Source: a virus. From it: a DNA stretch of 37,516 bases. The stretch covers positions 1-37,516 of the IMG/VR virus record IMGVR_UViG_3300032561_001927. The stretch is one strand, 5' to 3'. Under the pieces are notes generated by a model. It was given only the letters and a program-made list of their open reading frames with translations, was not told the origin of the DNA and ran no database searches. Shown here in pieces: positions 29,734-37,516 of this stretch (its first letter is position 1; the number at the start of each line of letters is the position of its first letter). The translations under genes were made by a program, and so were the position numbers.

Positions 29734-30200
29734 GCGGTGGTCCAGTCGCTGCGCTCCGCTTTGTCCCCCTGACGCCCGATCTGCTCAATCAGGCGATCGC
29801 CGCCCAGCCGCCGGGAATGGCGGCCCTGCTGGGGACCGCCGCCTATCGCGCCCGGCTGCTGTCGGGCGAGTCGCCCCTGGCCCTGATCGATGGCGGCCGG
29901 CTGGCGGTGGTGGGCGGCTTCGTCCAGCACTGGCATGGCCGCGGCGAGGGCTGGTGGCTGGTCACCCATCTGGCCCGCCGCCGTCACCTGGTGGCCGCCG
30001 CCCGCCGCTCGGTCGCGGTGATGGACCGCCTCGCCCGCGACCCCGGCTGGGTCCGCATCGAAATGAATGTGCGGTCCGATGCCCCCTGGGGGGGCGACTT
30101 CGCCTGGGCCTTGGGCTTCCGCCATGTGGCGCGGCTGCATCGCTGGGCCCCCGACGGCGCCGATTATGACCTCTATGAACGGGTGCAGGGCGATGACTGA
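29730..30200 (+). CDS. GNAT-like virion-cluster protein, 156 aa
   Basis: In BPP-1-like clusters a small protein with acetyltransferase-like fold follows the tail tubular genes, comparable in position with T7 gp13. Here the fold pattern is seen in GRLAVVGGFVQHWHGRGEGW, WLVTHLARRRHLVAAARRSV, and GDFAWALGFRHVARLHRW, the last like the final GNAT strand. The usual R/Q-x-x-G-x-G/A acetyl-CoA loop is not clear, so it may not be an active enzyme. The start at 29730 is by ATGA overlap. It overlaps the next gene by 8 nt. Confidence 0.65.
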   Translation: MSGGPVAALRFVPLTPDLLNQAIAAQPPGMAALLGTAAYRARLLSGESPLALIDGGRLAVVGGFVQHWHGRGEGWWLVTHLARRRHLVAAARRSVAVMDRLARDPGWVRIEMNVRSDAPWGGDFAWALGFRHVARLHRWAPDGADYDLYERVQGDD

Positions 30201-30675
30201 AATGCTTGCGACGCCGCTGATCGGCTCCATGACGGCGGGGCAAGGCCTGGGCATGCTGGGCCTCGGCGGTTCGGCGCTCGGGTCGCTGTCGGCCGGCAAC
30301 GCCCAGGCCGCCGCCGCCACCTATAACGCCCAGGCCGAACAGATCCAGGCCCAGGAAGCGCAGAGCCAGGCCAATGCCCAGGCGCAATTGCAGGCCCAGA
30401 CCACCAAGCGGCAGTTGGGCAGCGTCGCCGCCAATTACGGCGCCTCCGGGGTTGACCCCACCCAGGGCACGCCGCTGGCGGTGATGTACGACCAGGCCAG
30501 CCAGGGCGAATTGGCCCGCCAGCTTGATCTCTATCGCGGCCAGGTCAGCGCCACCAACAGCATGAATCAGGCGGCGTTGGATGCCGCCCAGGCGCCGATC
30601 TATCAGGCGGCCGCCCTGACCAAGGGGGGTGGAACCCTGCTGACCGGCATGGTCAACCTGTTCGGGGATACCTGA
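30193..30675 (+). CDS. Internal virion protein (gp14-like), 160 aa
   Basis: Short Ala/Gln-rich protein with an N-terminal hydrophobic glycine-rich segment (GQGLGMLGLGGSALGSLSAG) and a helix AATYNAQAEQIQAQEAQSQA, followed by GSVAANYGASGVDPTQGTPL. This is the typical build of the smallest podoviral ejection protein, which inserts in the host outer membrane during DNA entry. The ATG at 30193 overlaps the preceding stop by 8 nt. It is followed after 1 nt by the second internal virion gene. Confidence 0.75.
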   Translation: MTEMLATPLIGSMTAGQGLGMLGLGGSALGSLSAGNAQAAAATYNAQAEQIQAQEAQSQANAQAQLQAQTTKRQLGSVAANYGASGVDPTQGTPLAVMYDQASQGELARQLDLYRGQVSATNSMNQAALDAAQAPIYQAAALTKGGGTLLTGMVNLFGDT

Positions 30676-30676
30676 C

Positions 30677-32326
30677 ATGCCCATGATCCCGGAATTCCAG
30701 GTTTCTCCCGGCGCGGTTCCCGGCGCCCCGTCACCCGCCCAGGCCAGCCCCGGCGCCTGGGGCATGGTCGGCGACCAACAGGCGGCCGGGGGCGCCCAAT
30801 TCGGCAATTCCATGGCCGAATTCAATGCGCGCTACCAGGAATCAAAGCGGGCCATGGATGCCGCCGCCCGCATCGCCCAGTTCTCCAAGGATTCCGGCGA
30901 CCTGGTGCAGAATTATTCGACCCATCCGCTGGCCGACCCGGTTACCGGCCTGCCGTCGCGCGAAGCCACCACCGCCTCTTTCAACGACTCTATCGAAGGG
31001 TTCAAGCAAAAGGCCCTGGCCGGCATCACCAATCCGCTGGAACTAGCCCATGTCACCAGCCAGGTCGGCCAGACCGCTATCGTCCATGGCTTGGCGGTGC
31101 AGGATGCCGCCTTCCGGCTGGAGTCCTCCGGCCAGGTCGGCAAGCTGGAACAGTTGCGCGAGCAATACGCCAATGACGCGGCGACGGCGGGAACGGATCT
31201 CGGCCAGAAGCTTTCCATCGATCAATACACCGCCGCCAACAAAGCCGCCACCGCCGGCGGTTGGCAGACCCCCGAGGCCGAGGCCCGCAATGATCTGCTG
31301 TTCAAATCACGCATTGCCGAAGTTGGAATCCGCCAGCAACTGAATGCCGCCCTCGATCCGGATAATCGCGATCCCGATGTCGTCACCAAACTGGCGCGCG
31401 ATGTCGCCGATCCGTCCCAATTCACCAGCCTGCTGCCGGAAACCCGGGTGGCGCTGGGCCAGCATTTGGAAAGCACCGCCTATCGCTTGCTGATCCAACA
31501 AAGCGCGAAGATCGCCCGCGACGCCGCGCAGGCGGAGAAGGATCATCGCGCGGCCCAGGCCTTCAACTTCTCGCAGGATTTCGCCGCCGCGCTGGCCGGA
31601 AATGGCCCCAATGCGTCGCAGGTGGCCGACGCCGTCGCCAAGCAGCGTTACAGCCCGGAGGCGGCCAATGCCATCCTGTCGGCGCGGTCCGGCCGCGACG
31701 ATCCCATGGCGACGGTGCAGCTGTGGCAGCATGTGGGCGACGGGACCGCCCGGCCCGATGACATCGCCGCCGCCCTGTCGGCGGGCAAGATCAGCGGACC
31801 CACCGGCGCCGATATGATCAAGGCGGTGACGGCCAAGGATCGCGGTGTCGACAATCAGACAGAGCATTCCGCCTTCGCTACCCTGCGCACCGCCCTGGGC
31901 GGCGATGCCGTCGACAAGGGCCTGGTCGATTTCGGCAATACCGACCAGGTCAAGCAGGCGCTGGGCTGGGCCCAGGCCCAGGGCGAGTGGACCCGCCGGG
32001 TGGTGGCGGGAACCGAGGACCCCCAGGCGGTGCTGGCCGACATGGTCAACCGCTATCAGCGCCCCGACCATCCCCCCGCCACCTGGGACCGCCCACGCCT
32101 GGGAGGGGTCTTCGCCACCAAGGATGTGGCCGATGTCTGGGCCAAGACCCAGGCCGCCCATGATGCGGGTCAGATGGGCGAAGACCAGTTCAACGCTCAG
32201 GCGGCGCTGTTGAACCAGTACCGGCAGTTCTTCGCCGACCAGGATTCCCGCAACGCCGCCGTCGCCGCCGCCCAGGCCGGCGCACCCAAACCCGTCAAAT
32301 CCGGCGCGCCGGGAGGTGGCCAATGA
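30677..32326 (+). CDS. Internal virion protein (gp15-like), 549 aa
   Basis: Long helical protein rich in Ala, Gln and Asp, without enzyme motifs. Segments such as FNARYQESKRAMDAAARIAQ, FKQKALAGITNPLELAHVTS and ADVWAKTQAAHDAGQMGEDQ are typical of podoviral ejection proteins that build the periplasmic channel. The N-terminal 30 residues are Pro/Gly-rich. The neighbours (small gp14-like before, very large protein after) give the usual gp14-15-16 order. The stop overlaps the ATG of the 54-aa bridging frame. Confidence 0.75.
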   Translation: MPMIPEFQVSPGAVPGAPSPAQASPGAWGMVGDQQAAGGAQFGNSMAEFNARYQESKRAMDAAARIAQFSKDSGDLVQNYSTHPLADPVTGLPSREATTASFNDSIEGFKQKALAGITNPLELAHVTSQVGQTAIVHGLAVQDAAFRLESSGQVGKLEQLREQYANDAATAGTDLGQKLSIDQYTAANKAATAGGWQTPEAEARNDLLFKSRIAEVGIRQQLNAALDPDNRDPDVVTKLARDVADPSQFTSLLPETRVALGQHLESTAYRLLIQQSAKIARDAAQAEKDHRAAQAFNFSQDFAAALAGNGPNASQVADAVAKQRYSPEAANAILSARSGRDDPMATVQLWQHVGDGTARPDDIAAALSAGKISGPTGADMIKAVTAKDRGVDNQTEHSAFATLRTALGGDAVDKGLVDFGNTDQVKQALGWAQAQGEWTRRVVAGTEDPQAVLADMVNRYQRPDHPPATWDRPRLGGVFATKDVADVWAKTQAAHDAGQMGEDQFNAQAALLNQYRQFFADQDSRNAAVAAAQAGAPKPVKSGAPGGGQ

Positions 32327-32487
32327 GCGAGGCGTCAGCCGAGCGCGGGAGCGTTGAGCGACCCGGAGCGCAGCGGAGGAGCCGTGCAGCCCATCGGGCA
32401 AACGATGCATCGCAGATGCGGTCCCGCAGGGACGAGCGAAGCGAGCAAGGGCGCGCCCGCCCGGCGTTTGAGGGACATGAACCATGA
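32323..32487 (+). CDS. 54-aa bridging frame formed by a dispersed repeat
   Basis: The frame starts by ATGA overlap with the preceding gene and ends by ATGA overlap with the polyvalent protein gene. The peptide (MSEASAERGSVERPGAQRRS, then RAAHRANDASQMRSRRDERS) is charged and repetitive, not like a folded protein. Its right end GCCCGGCGTTTGAGGG (32459-32474) is identical to 703-718 upstream of gyrA, so this is a host-type dispersed repeat inside the phage. Confidence 0.5.
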   Translation: MSEASAERGSVERPGAQRRSRAAHRANDASQMRSRRDERSEQGRARPAFEGHEP

Positions 32488-35400
32488 GTGCTCCTATGAT
32501 CGATCCCCAGGACCCGCAACTGGTCGGCGCCGCCGCCGATGCGCCGGCCGCGGTGACCCCGCCGCCGGCCCCCGCACCGGTGCTGGCGTCCCGGGATGGC
32601 CAGGTGCTGGCCGACTTCGCCGCCACCCGCGCCCGGGCCGGCGCCGGTGATCCGGTGGCGGCGCTGAACGCCGCCTTCGGCAGCCAGAAACCCGCCCCGG
32701 CCGCCGCCGTTCCCGGCGTTGCCGCTCCGGCTGGCGCGCCCGATGCGTCGGATCAGCCGCTGGGCATGCGCATCACCCAGGCGTTGAAGCGCTTCGCCGA
32801 CCAGGCGGTGTTGCGGCCCAATTCCCAGGCGGCATCGGAAATCTCCGGCGATCTGTCGGCCATCCGCGACCACCTCAACCAGTTTGGCGATAATGACCGT
32901 GATGTGATCGAGCGGGCGCTCAGCCTGCTTGCGGCGGGTGGTGCCGCTGGCGACCTCGCCTTCCTGGGGCCGCAGTTTCGCGCCCTGATCGAGCATCACC
33001 TCACGCGACCCATCGCCCCCATCATGCCCGATCAGACCGTGGATGGTCAGACGGTCCCTTTCGATCCCAAGGCCGCCGCCGCCAATCTTGCCATGATTCC
33101 CCAGATGCTGATGGGCGGCGTCAAGGCGGGGGGAGAAGTGCTGGCGAGGGACGGTGCGGCCGAGGGCGGGGCTGGCGGAGCGGCGGCGGAAGGCGGCGCC
33201 GGGGCTGGCGAGCAGGCGGTGAGTTTCGTCGATCCGGTCGAAGCGGCGAAAATGCGAAGCGGCGAATTGGATTCGGCGGCGGCGGGTGCCCCCGCCGTCG
33301 CGGCACCGTTGCCCGAGATCGCCCAGGGCGAAAGCCGCTATGTGGCGCTGGGCAACAAGAGCTATGTCGCCCATGTGGACGGCTCGACCGGATTCGGCGA
33401 GATGCCGGCCGAGGTGGCGAGCAAGATCGGTGTCGATCCCGGCGCGATCATGCTGCCCCAGGGATCGGCGAAGACCACCGGCGAGCTTCACATGATCCGG
33501 GGCGGCAAGGCCGACGAGATCACCGCCGCCGGCTATCAGGATGTGGGGCAGATGGTCGACGATGTCGGCCATAACTTCAACGAGGTGTTCCAGGGTACCG
33601 GCGACAGCCTGATCCTGGTCAAGCGGACCACCGACCCCAGCTCACCCATGATGTTCGTCGAGATCTCCCACTCCTCCGGCGGTCCGGCCTGGGAGGTCAA
33701 GTCGGGCGGCATCTACCGTGACGATTTTACCGAGGGGAAGGAGCTGCTTTGGCGCGGAGAGCGAACCCCCGCGACCGCAACCGGCGAGACGGTGCCGCAT
33801 GACGCATCTGGCCCCGGCGAAGCCGGAGGAGCCAACGGTAACGCTGCGGCCCAAAGCAACTCTGCGGACAGTATAGCACCGGCGGCCAAAGCCGACAACG
33901 CGGCCGCCGGCGACCCCTTCGGCTTTCCCGCCCACGAGCCGCCCGGCGCCGGCGAAGCCGGGGCGGCACCCCCGGATCGTGGTCCGGGGCAGGCCAAGTT
34001 CAGCTTCGACCCCATCGCCGACGCGCCGAAGATGGAAGCCCAGGCCAAGGCCTGGGCCAAGGGCGAGGCGGGGCCCCATCCGATCCAGGCCAGTCTGGAA
34101 ACCCTGTCCGGCGACGGCGCCCTGGACGACGCCATTTCGCGGGCGGCGTCCTATATCCCCCCCGGCGCGGTCAAGCATGACGACGTGCTGCAGATGGGCG
34201 CCTATGCCCTGCAGAAGTCGCCCGAGGATGTGCTGGCCGGGTTCGGCGGCAAGATGCCCACCGATCAGGACGTGGCGGCCATGGGCATGCTGATCAGTTC
34301 GGCCGCCCGGGAAGCCTGGGGCAAGGCCAAGCTGGCGGTGGCGTCCGGCACCCCCGAAGCCTGGTCCGACGCCATCCGCGCCTTCACCCTGCAGAACAAG
34401 CTGATCGGCGAGTGGGAACAGGCTGGGTCGGATCAGGCCCGCGCCTTCCGCGCCCGCCAGCTGACCTGGGGTGCCCGCGACGATTACACCAAGGCGATCC
34501 AGCAGGTGCTGGCCGAGGTCGGCCCCGACAACATGGAACAGGCGGTGCGCGGCCTGGCCATGATGGACGATCCCGCCAAGGCGGCGCCCTATGTTTCGGC
34601 GCTGCGCTGGATGACCGGCCGCGACGGCATGCTGTTCGCCCGTTACAACATGCTGCTGTCCAATCCGGCGACGGTGGTCAAGAAGCTGGCCTCCGACGCC
34701 ACCGTGGCGTTGATGAACATCACCACCAGGGCGATTGCCGAGAATTTCGGATCGGGGGCGGTGGCGGCGGGCGAGACCGCCGCCCTGTTCAGCGGCTATG
34801 TCGGATCCATGGGCGATGCCATCCGCGCCGCCGGCAAGGCGATCAGGGCCGGGCGCAGCCAGTTCGAGGGCGACCTGCAAAGCATGGACGGCCTCAACTC
34901 CACCTCGCGCCTGTCCATGCTGGCCAATGGCGCCCCCCAGGATCTGGCGGCCAATGCCCCCACCCAGGCGGCGCTGTCATTCTTGCGCTCCGCCCTGCCG
35001 ACCTCGTGGCTGGGCGCCGCCGACGATTTCGCCAAGGTGGCCAATTACCGGGCCGAACTGCACGCCCTGGCCTATCGCGACGGGGTCAAGACCCTGGCCG
35101 ATGACAGCGGCGCCGTCGACAGCGCCGCCCTCACCAATCACATCGAGGGCGTGCTGAACAATCCGCCCCAGGCCCTGCACGAACAGGCCCGGGCGGCGGC
35201 ACTGGCCAATACCTTCCAGGAACCGCTGACCGGCCTGGCGGCGAAGTTGTCCGACCTGGTGGACTCGGCGGATGTCAAGATCGGCAATTCCGGCTTCGAA
35301 CTGCCGGTCGGCCGTATCATCATGCCCTTCGTCAAGGTGCCGGCCAATATCCTGGCTTCCGCCTATCGCACTTCGCCCCTGCCGCTGGCCTTCCCCTCCG

Positions 35401-36575
35401 AGGGCTATCTGGCCGAGCTGGCGGCAGGCGGTGCCCGGCGCGACATCGCCCAGGCCCGCGTCGGGCTTGGCACCGCGGTGGCGGCGGCGACGCTGCCCTT
35501 CGCCATCATGGGCAACATCACCGGCGGCGGCCCCAGCGACCCCGAGATGAACCGGGCGTGGCGCGCCGCCGGCAACCAGCCCTATTCGGTGCGGATCGGC
35601 GACCAGTGGTATCAGTATAACCGGGTCGAGCCGGTGGCGCAGATGCTGGGCGCCGTCGCCGACACCGCCGACATCGTCAAGTTCGCCCATCAGGGCGACG
35701 GCGAGCAGGCCGCCCTGTCGCTGGCCTTCGGCATCGGCAATTCCATGCTGTCGAAGACCTATATGAGCGGGGTGGCCGATGCCTTCGACGCCCTGCATTC
35801 GCCCGACCGCAGCGCCAAGCGGTTCTTCGACACCCTGGCCACCTCCATGGTGGTGCCGCAGGGCCTCGCCGGTCTGGCCCGGGCCAACGATCCCTGGATC
35901 CGCGCCCATTACAATCTGTTGCAGACCATCGAAAGCCGCATTCCCGGCTGGGGCTCCGCCACCCTGCCGCCCCAGCGCACCCTGTGGGGCGATCCCATCG
36001 CCTGGAAGGACGCCTTCATGCCGCCGCTGTCGGATACCGGCGCCGCCCGCATGCTGTCGCCGGTGGCCACCGCCCCGGCGGACGGTGCCGAACCCATCGA
36101 CAAGTGGATCTGGGACCATCGGTCCGCCTTCGCCCAGAGCGAGGATGGACGGCTGGGCCTGACCAGGCCCAACAAGCTGGTGCAGCACTTCGACGCCGGC
36201 CCGGGCGTCGAGGCCCAGGCCACCCTGACGCCGGAACAGCTTGACCATTACCAGGTCCAGGCCGGCAACGGCTTGCAGGATCCGCGCACCGGACTGGGCG
36301 CCAAGGACACCCTCAACGCCCTGGTCACCGGCAGCCATCCCGATGCCGCCACCCAGGCCCAATGGGATCAGGCGACCGATGCCGCCAAGGCCCTGACCGT
36401 CCAGCGTGTGGTCAACACCTATCGCGGCAAGGCCAAGCAGCAATTGCTGTCGGAATATCCGGACCTGGCCGCCACGGTCCAGGCCGGCTGGCAGGCGCGC
36501 GGCCAAAGCCTGCTGACCCCCGGCGCCGGATCGTCCACTGGCGGCGCCGTCGCCATGCCCAGAATTGGAGGCTGA
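32484..36575 (+). CDS. Large polyvalent internal virion protein, 1363 aa
   Basis: In the position of T7 gp16, the ejected protein that spans the inner membrane. Residues about 285-427 look like a phage barnase/EndoU-type nuclease domain: GELHMIRGGKADEITAAGYQ (candidate catalytic His336), NFNEVFQGTGDSLILVKR, MMFVEISHSSGGPAWEVKSG and ELLWRGER. Residues about 710-1150 resemble a polyvalent-protein-associated domain (LPD38-like), with RYNMLLSNPATVVKKLASDA, FVKVPANILASAYRTSP, NITGGGPSDPEMNRAWRAAG. No lysozyme motif is visible. The Ala/Gly/Pro-rich stretches between are linkers. The start is the ATG coupled to the 54-aa frame. The domain calls are pattern-based. Confidence 0.8.
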   Translation: MSAPMIDPQDPQLVGAAADAPAAVTPPPAPAPVLASRDGQVLADFAATRARAGAGDPVAALNAAFGSQKPAPAAAVPGVAAPAGAPDASDQPLGMRITQALKRFADQAVLRPNSQAASEISGDLSAIRDHLNQFGDNDRDVIERALSLLAAGGAAGDLAFLGPQFRALIEHHLTRPIAPIMPDQTVDGQTVPFDPKAAAANLAMIPQMLMGGVKAGGEVLARDGAAEGGAGGAAAEGGAGAGEQAVSFVDPVEAAKMRSGELDSAAAGAPAVAAPLPEIAQGESRYVALGNKSYVAHVDGSTGFGEMPAEVASKIGVDPGAIMLPQGSAKTTGELHMIRGGKADEITAAGYQDVGQMVDDVGHNFNEVFQGTGDSLILVKRTTDPSSPMMFVEISHSSGGPAWEVKSGGIYRDDFTEGKELLWRGERTPATATGETVPHDASGPGEAGGANGNAAAQSNSADSIAPAAKADNAAAGDPFGFPAHEPPGAGEAGAAPPDRGPGQAKFSFDPIADAPKMEAQAKAWAKGEAGPHPIQASLETLSGDGALDDAISRAASYIPPGAVKHDDVLQMGAYALQKSPEDVLAGFGGKMPTDQDVAAMGMLISSAAREAWGKAKLAVASGTPEAWSDAIRAFTLQNKLIGEWEQAGSDQARAFRARQLTWGARDDYTKAIQQVLAEVGPDNMEQAVRGLAMMDDPAKAAPYVSALRWMTGRDGMLFARYNMLLSNPATVVKKLASDATVALMNITTRAIAENFGSGAVAAGETAALFSGYVGSMGDAIRAAGKAIRAGRSQFEGDLQSMDGLNSTSRLSMLANGAPQDLAANAPTQAALSFLRSALPTSWLGAADDFAKVANYRAELHALAYRDGVKTLADDSGAVDSAALTNHIEGVLNNPPQALHEQARAAALANTFQEPLTGLAAKLSDLVDSADVKIGNSGFELPVGRIIMPFVKVPANILASAYRTSPLPLAFPSEGYLAELAAGGARRDIAQARVGLGTAVAAATLPFAIMGNITGGGPSDPEMNRAWRAAGNQPYSVRIGDQWYQYNRVEPVAQMLGAVADTADIVKFAHQGDGEQAALSLAFGIGNSMLSKTYMSGVADAFDALHSPDRSAKRFFDTLATSMVVPQGLAGLARANDPWIRAHYNLLQTIESRIPGWGSATLPPQRTLWGDPIAWKDAFMPPLSDTGAARMLSPVATAPADGAEPIDKWIWDHRSAFAQSEDGRLGLTRPNKLVQHFDAGPGVEAQATLTPEQLDHYQVQAGNGLQDPRTGLGAKDTLNALVTGSHPDAATQAQWDQATDAAKALTVQRVVNTYRGKAKQQLLSEYPDLAATVQAGWQARGQSLLTPGAGSSTGGAVAMPRIGG

Positions 36576-36577
36576 CC

Positions 36578-37516
36578 ATGACGCTTTCCTCGACCACCTC
36601 CAAGATCCAGTACACCGGCAACGGCAGCAGCGTCTCGTTCAGCTTCCCCTATGTCTTCTTCGTCCCCAGTGATCTCTCCGTCACCCTGTTCGATACCAGC
36701 CTCAACCAGGCGGTGACCCCGGCGCCGGTGCTGAACGGCGCCGGCACCTATGATTACACCGTGTCCGGAACCCAGGATGCGGTCAGCGGAGAATATCTGA
36801 CCGGCGCCGCTGTGGTGTTCAACACCGCGCCGCTGGGCAATCACCGCATCACCGTCGCCCGGGCGGTGGCGGCGTTGCAGCAAACCGCCTTCGTCGACAA
36901 TTCCAAGTTCCCGGCCTCGGCAGTCAATGCCGCGCTGGATCGCCTGACCATGCTGGTGCAGCAGGTGATCTCGTGGTTTGCCGGCGCCTTGCAGTTTCCC
37001 GCCTCCGATCCCGCCGGGCTGAACGCCACCCTGCCGCCGGCAGTGATGCGGGCGGGCATGAGCCTGGGCTTCGACGCCGCCGGCAATGTCATCGCCGTGG
37101 CGCCGATCGGCCATTGGCGCGGCGCCTGGGCGTCCGGCACGGTCTATGCGGTGGGCGACGTGGTCCAGGATGGCGCCGCCGGCGCCAATACCGGCAACCT
37201 CTATTACTGCCTGGTGGCCAATACCGGCGGCACCTGGGCCGCCGATCTGGCCGGCGGCGACTGGTCGTTGGCCGTCAACGTCGCGGCGGTGACGGCGGCG
37301 GCGGCGGCGGCGGCGGCCAGCGCCACCACGGCCAGCGGGGCGGCGACCACGGCGACCACCGAGGCGGGGATCAGCACCACCCAGGCGGCGGCGCTGGCCA
37401 GCGCCAATACGGCGGCGGCGGCGGCGACCACGGCCAGCGGGGCGGCAACGACGGCAACCACCGAAGCCGGCATTGCGACCACCCAGGCCGGCAACGCTTC
37501 GACCAGCGCCACCGCG
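36578..37516 (+). CDS. Tail fibre protein, N-terminal 313 codons (cut by window edge)
   Basis: The start MTLSSTTSKIQYTGNGSSVS, FSFPYVFFVPSDLSVTLFDT, LGNHRITVARAVAALQQTAF is the T7 tail-fibre N-terminal (virion-attaching) pattern. A short bundle GHWRGAWASGTVYAVGDVVQ (chitin-binding-like fold) follows at about 180. From residue 240 the sequence is Ala/Thr-rich with near-repeats of ASGAATTATTEAGI and TTQA, a trimeric coiled-coil-like shaft. GGAGG lies upstream of the ATG at 36578. The frame stays open at base 37516; the receptor-binding end lies outside. Confidence 0.88.
   Translation, partial: MTLSSTTSKIQYTGNGSSVSFSFPYVFFVPSDLSVTLFDTSLNQAVTPAPVLNGAGTYDYTVSGTQDAVSGEYLTGAAVVFNTAPLGNHRITVARAVAALQQTAFVDNSKFPASAVNAALDRLTMLVQQVISWFAGALQFPASDPAGLNATLPPAVMRAGMSLGFDAAGNVIAVAPIGHWRGAWASGTVYAVGDVVQDGAAGANTGNLYYCLVANTGGTWAADLAGGDWSLAVNVAAVTAAAAAAAASATTASGAATTATTEAGISTTQAAALASANTAAAAATTASGAATTATTEAGIATTQAGNASTSATA

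Larger units (their letters stand above)
5192..37516. mobile_element. Prophage integrated at tRNA-Lys (left end and most of genome; right end outside window)
   Basis: A tyrosine integrase adjoins the 3' end of tRNA-Lys. It is followed by a control region, replication genes, terminase, portal, scaffold, capsid, tail tubular A and B, internal virion proteins and a tail fibre. The absence of long-tail genes (no tape measure, no major tail protein) and the presence of tail tubular and ejection proteins indicate a podovirus with a BPP-1-like structural module. Structural genes are open and undecayed, so the element looks intact as far as visible. The exact left boundary lies within or just after the tRNA and cannot be placed without attR. 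Confidence 0.92.

Noticed and set aside
36578-37516. Diversity-generating retroelement as in phage BPP-1
   Set aside because: No reverse transcriptase or template/variable repeat pair is visible here; the tail end of the phage is outside the window, so absence is not shown for the whole element.

Overview
The window reads as an alphaproteobacterial chromosome with a large integrated tailed-phage genome. Base composition is very GC-rich throughout. The housekeeping block gyrA-coaD-cyclophilin-cyclophilin, the protein sequences and the small dispersed palindromes fit a Rhodospirillales host, most likely Magnetospirillum-like. That genus assignment is inference from recall, not a database result.

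Host part (1-5271): a small reverse-strand hypothetical gene, then a rightward run of gyrA (TTG start), coaD and two cyclophilin-type prolyl isomerases (one cytoplasmic, one exported). A strong terminator (5155-5186) closes the run and a tRNA-Lys(UUU) gene with encoded CCA follows. A tyrosine integrase sits about 100 bp beyond the tRNA, so the tRNA 3' end is the probable left attachment site. The right attachment site lies outside the window.

Prophage control part (5272-12540): the leftward operon reads HTH regulator, ParB-like protein, three small proteins, a DUF2829 (Tad2/anti-Thoeris-like) protein, a Cys-rich protein and the integrase. It starts at a TTGACA promoter with an operator inside its spacer and a second just upstream of its -35 box. 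The rightward early operon starts from a promoter of the same design at 12264. Five copies of TCNGA-N4-TCNGA serve both promoters and the start of a short repressor gene (11786-12214). This looks like the lysogeny switch, with both early operons under one regulator. Three moron-like genes (a DUF1640-type membrane protein, a lipoprotein, a small membrane protein) lie between the two promoters.

Replication part (12528-17340): small genes, including two membrane peptides of 33 and 27 aa, then a Toprim primase-like protein and a P-loop helicase-like ATPase. Next comes a 270-bp cluster with ten CAAACC/GGTTTG hexamers, a candidate origin or packaging site.

Virion part (17339 to the end): terminase small- and large-subunit candidates, a T7-type head-tail connector/portal, a Bbp19-like protein, scaffold, major capsid, tail tubular A and B, a GNAT-like protein, three internal virion proteins (the last a 1363-aa polyvalent protein with a possible nuclease domain) and the N-terminal part of a tail fibre cut by the window edge. 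The order is that of a podovirus with a Bordetella BPP-1-like structural module. Most genes overlap by 4 nt (ATGA), implying translational coupling. Lysis genes and the rest of the tail are not in the window.

The most unusual signals are: the shared operator/promoter architecture with apparently leaderless starts; the CAAACC cluster; a Shine-Dalgarno separated from its start by a perfect GNRA-loop hairpin (26671-26708); two dispersed-repeat insertions that keep ATGA coupling on both sides; and a palindromic repeat translated inside two phage genes.
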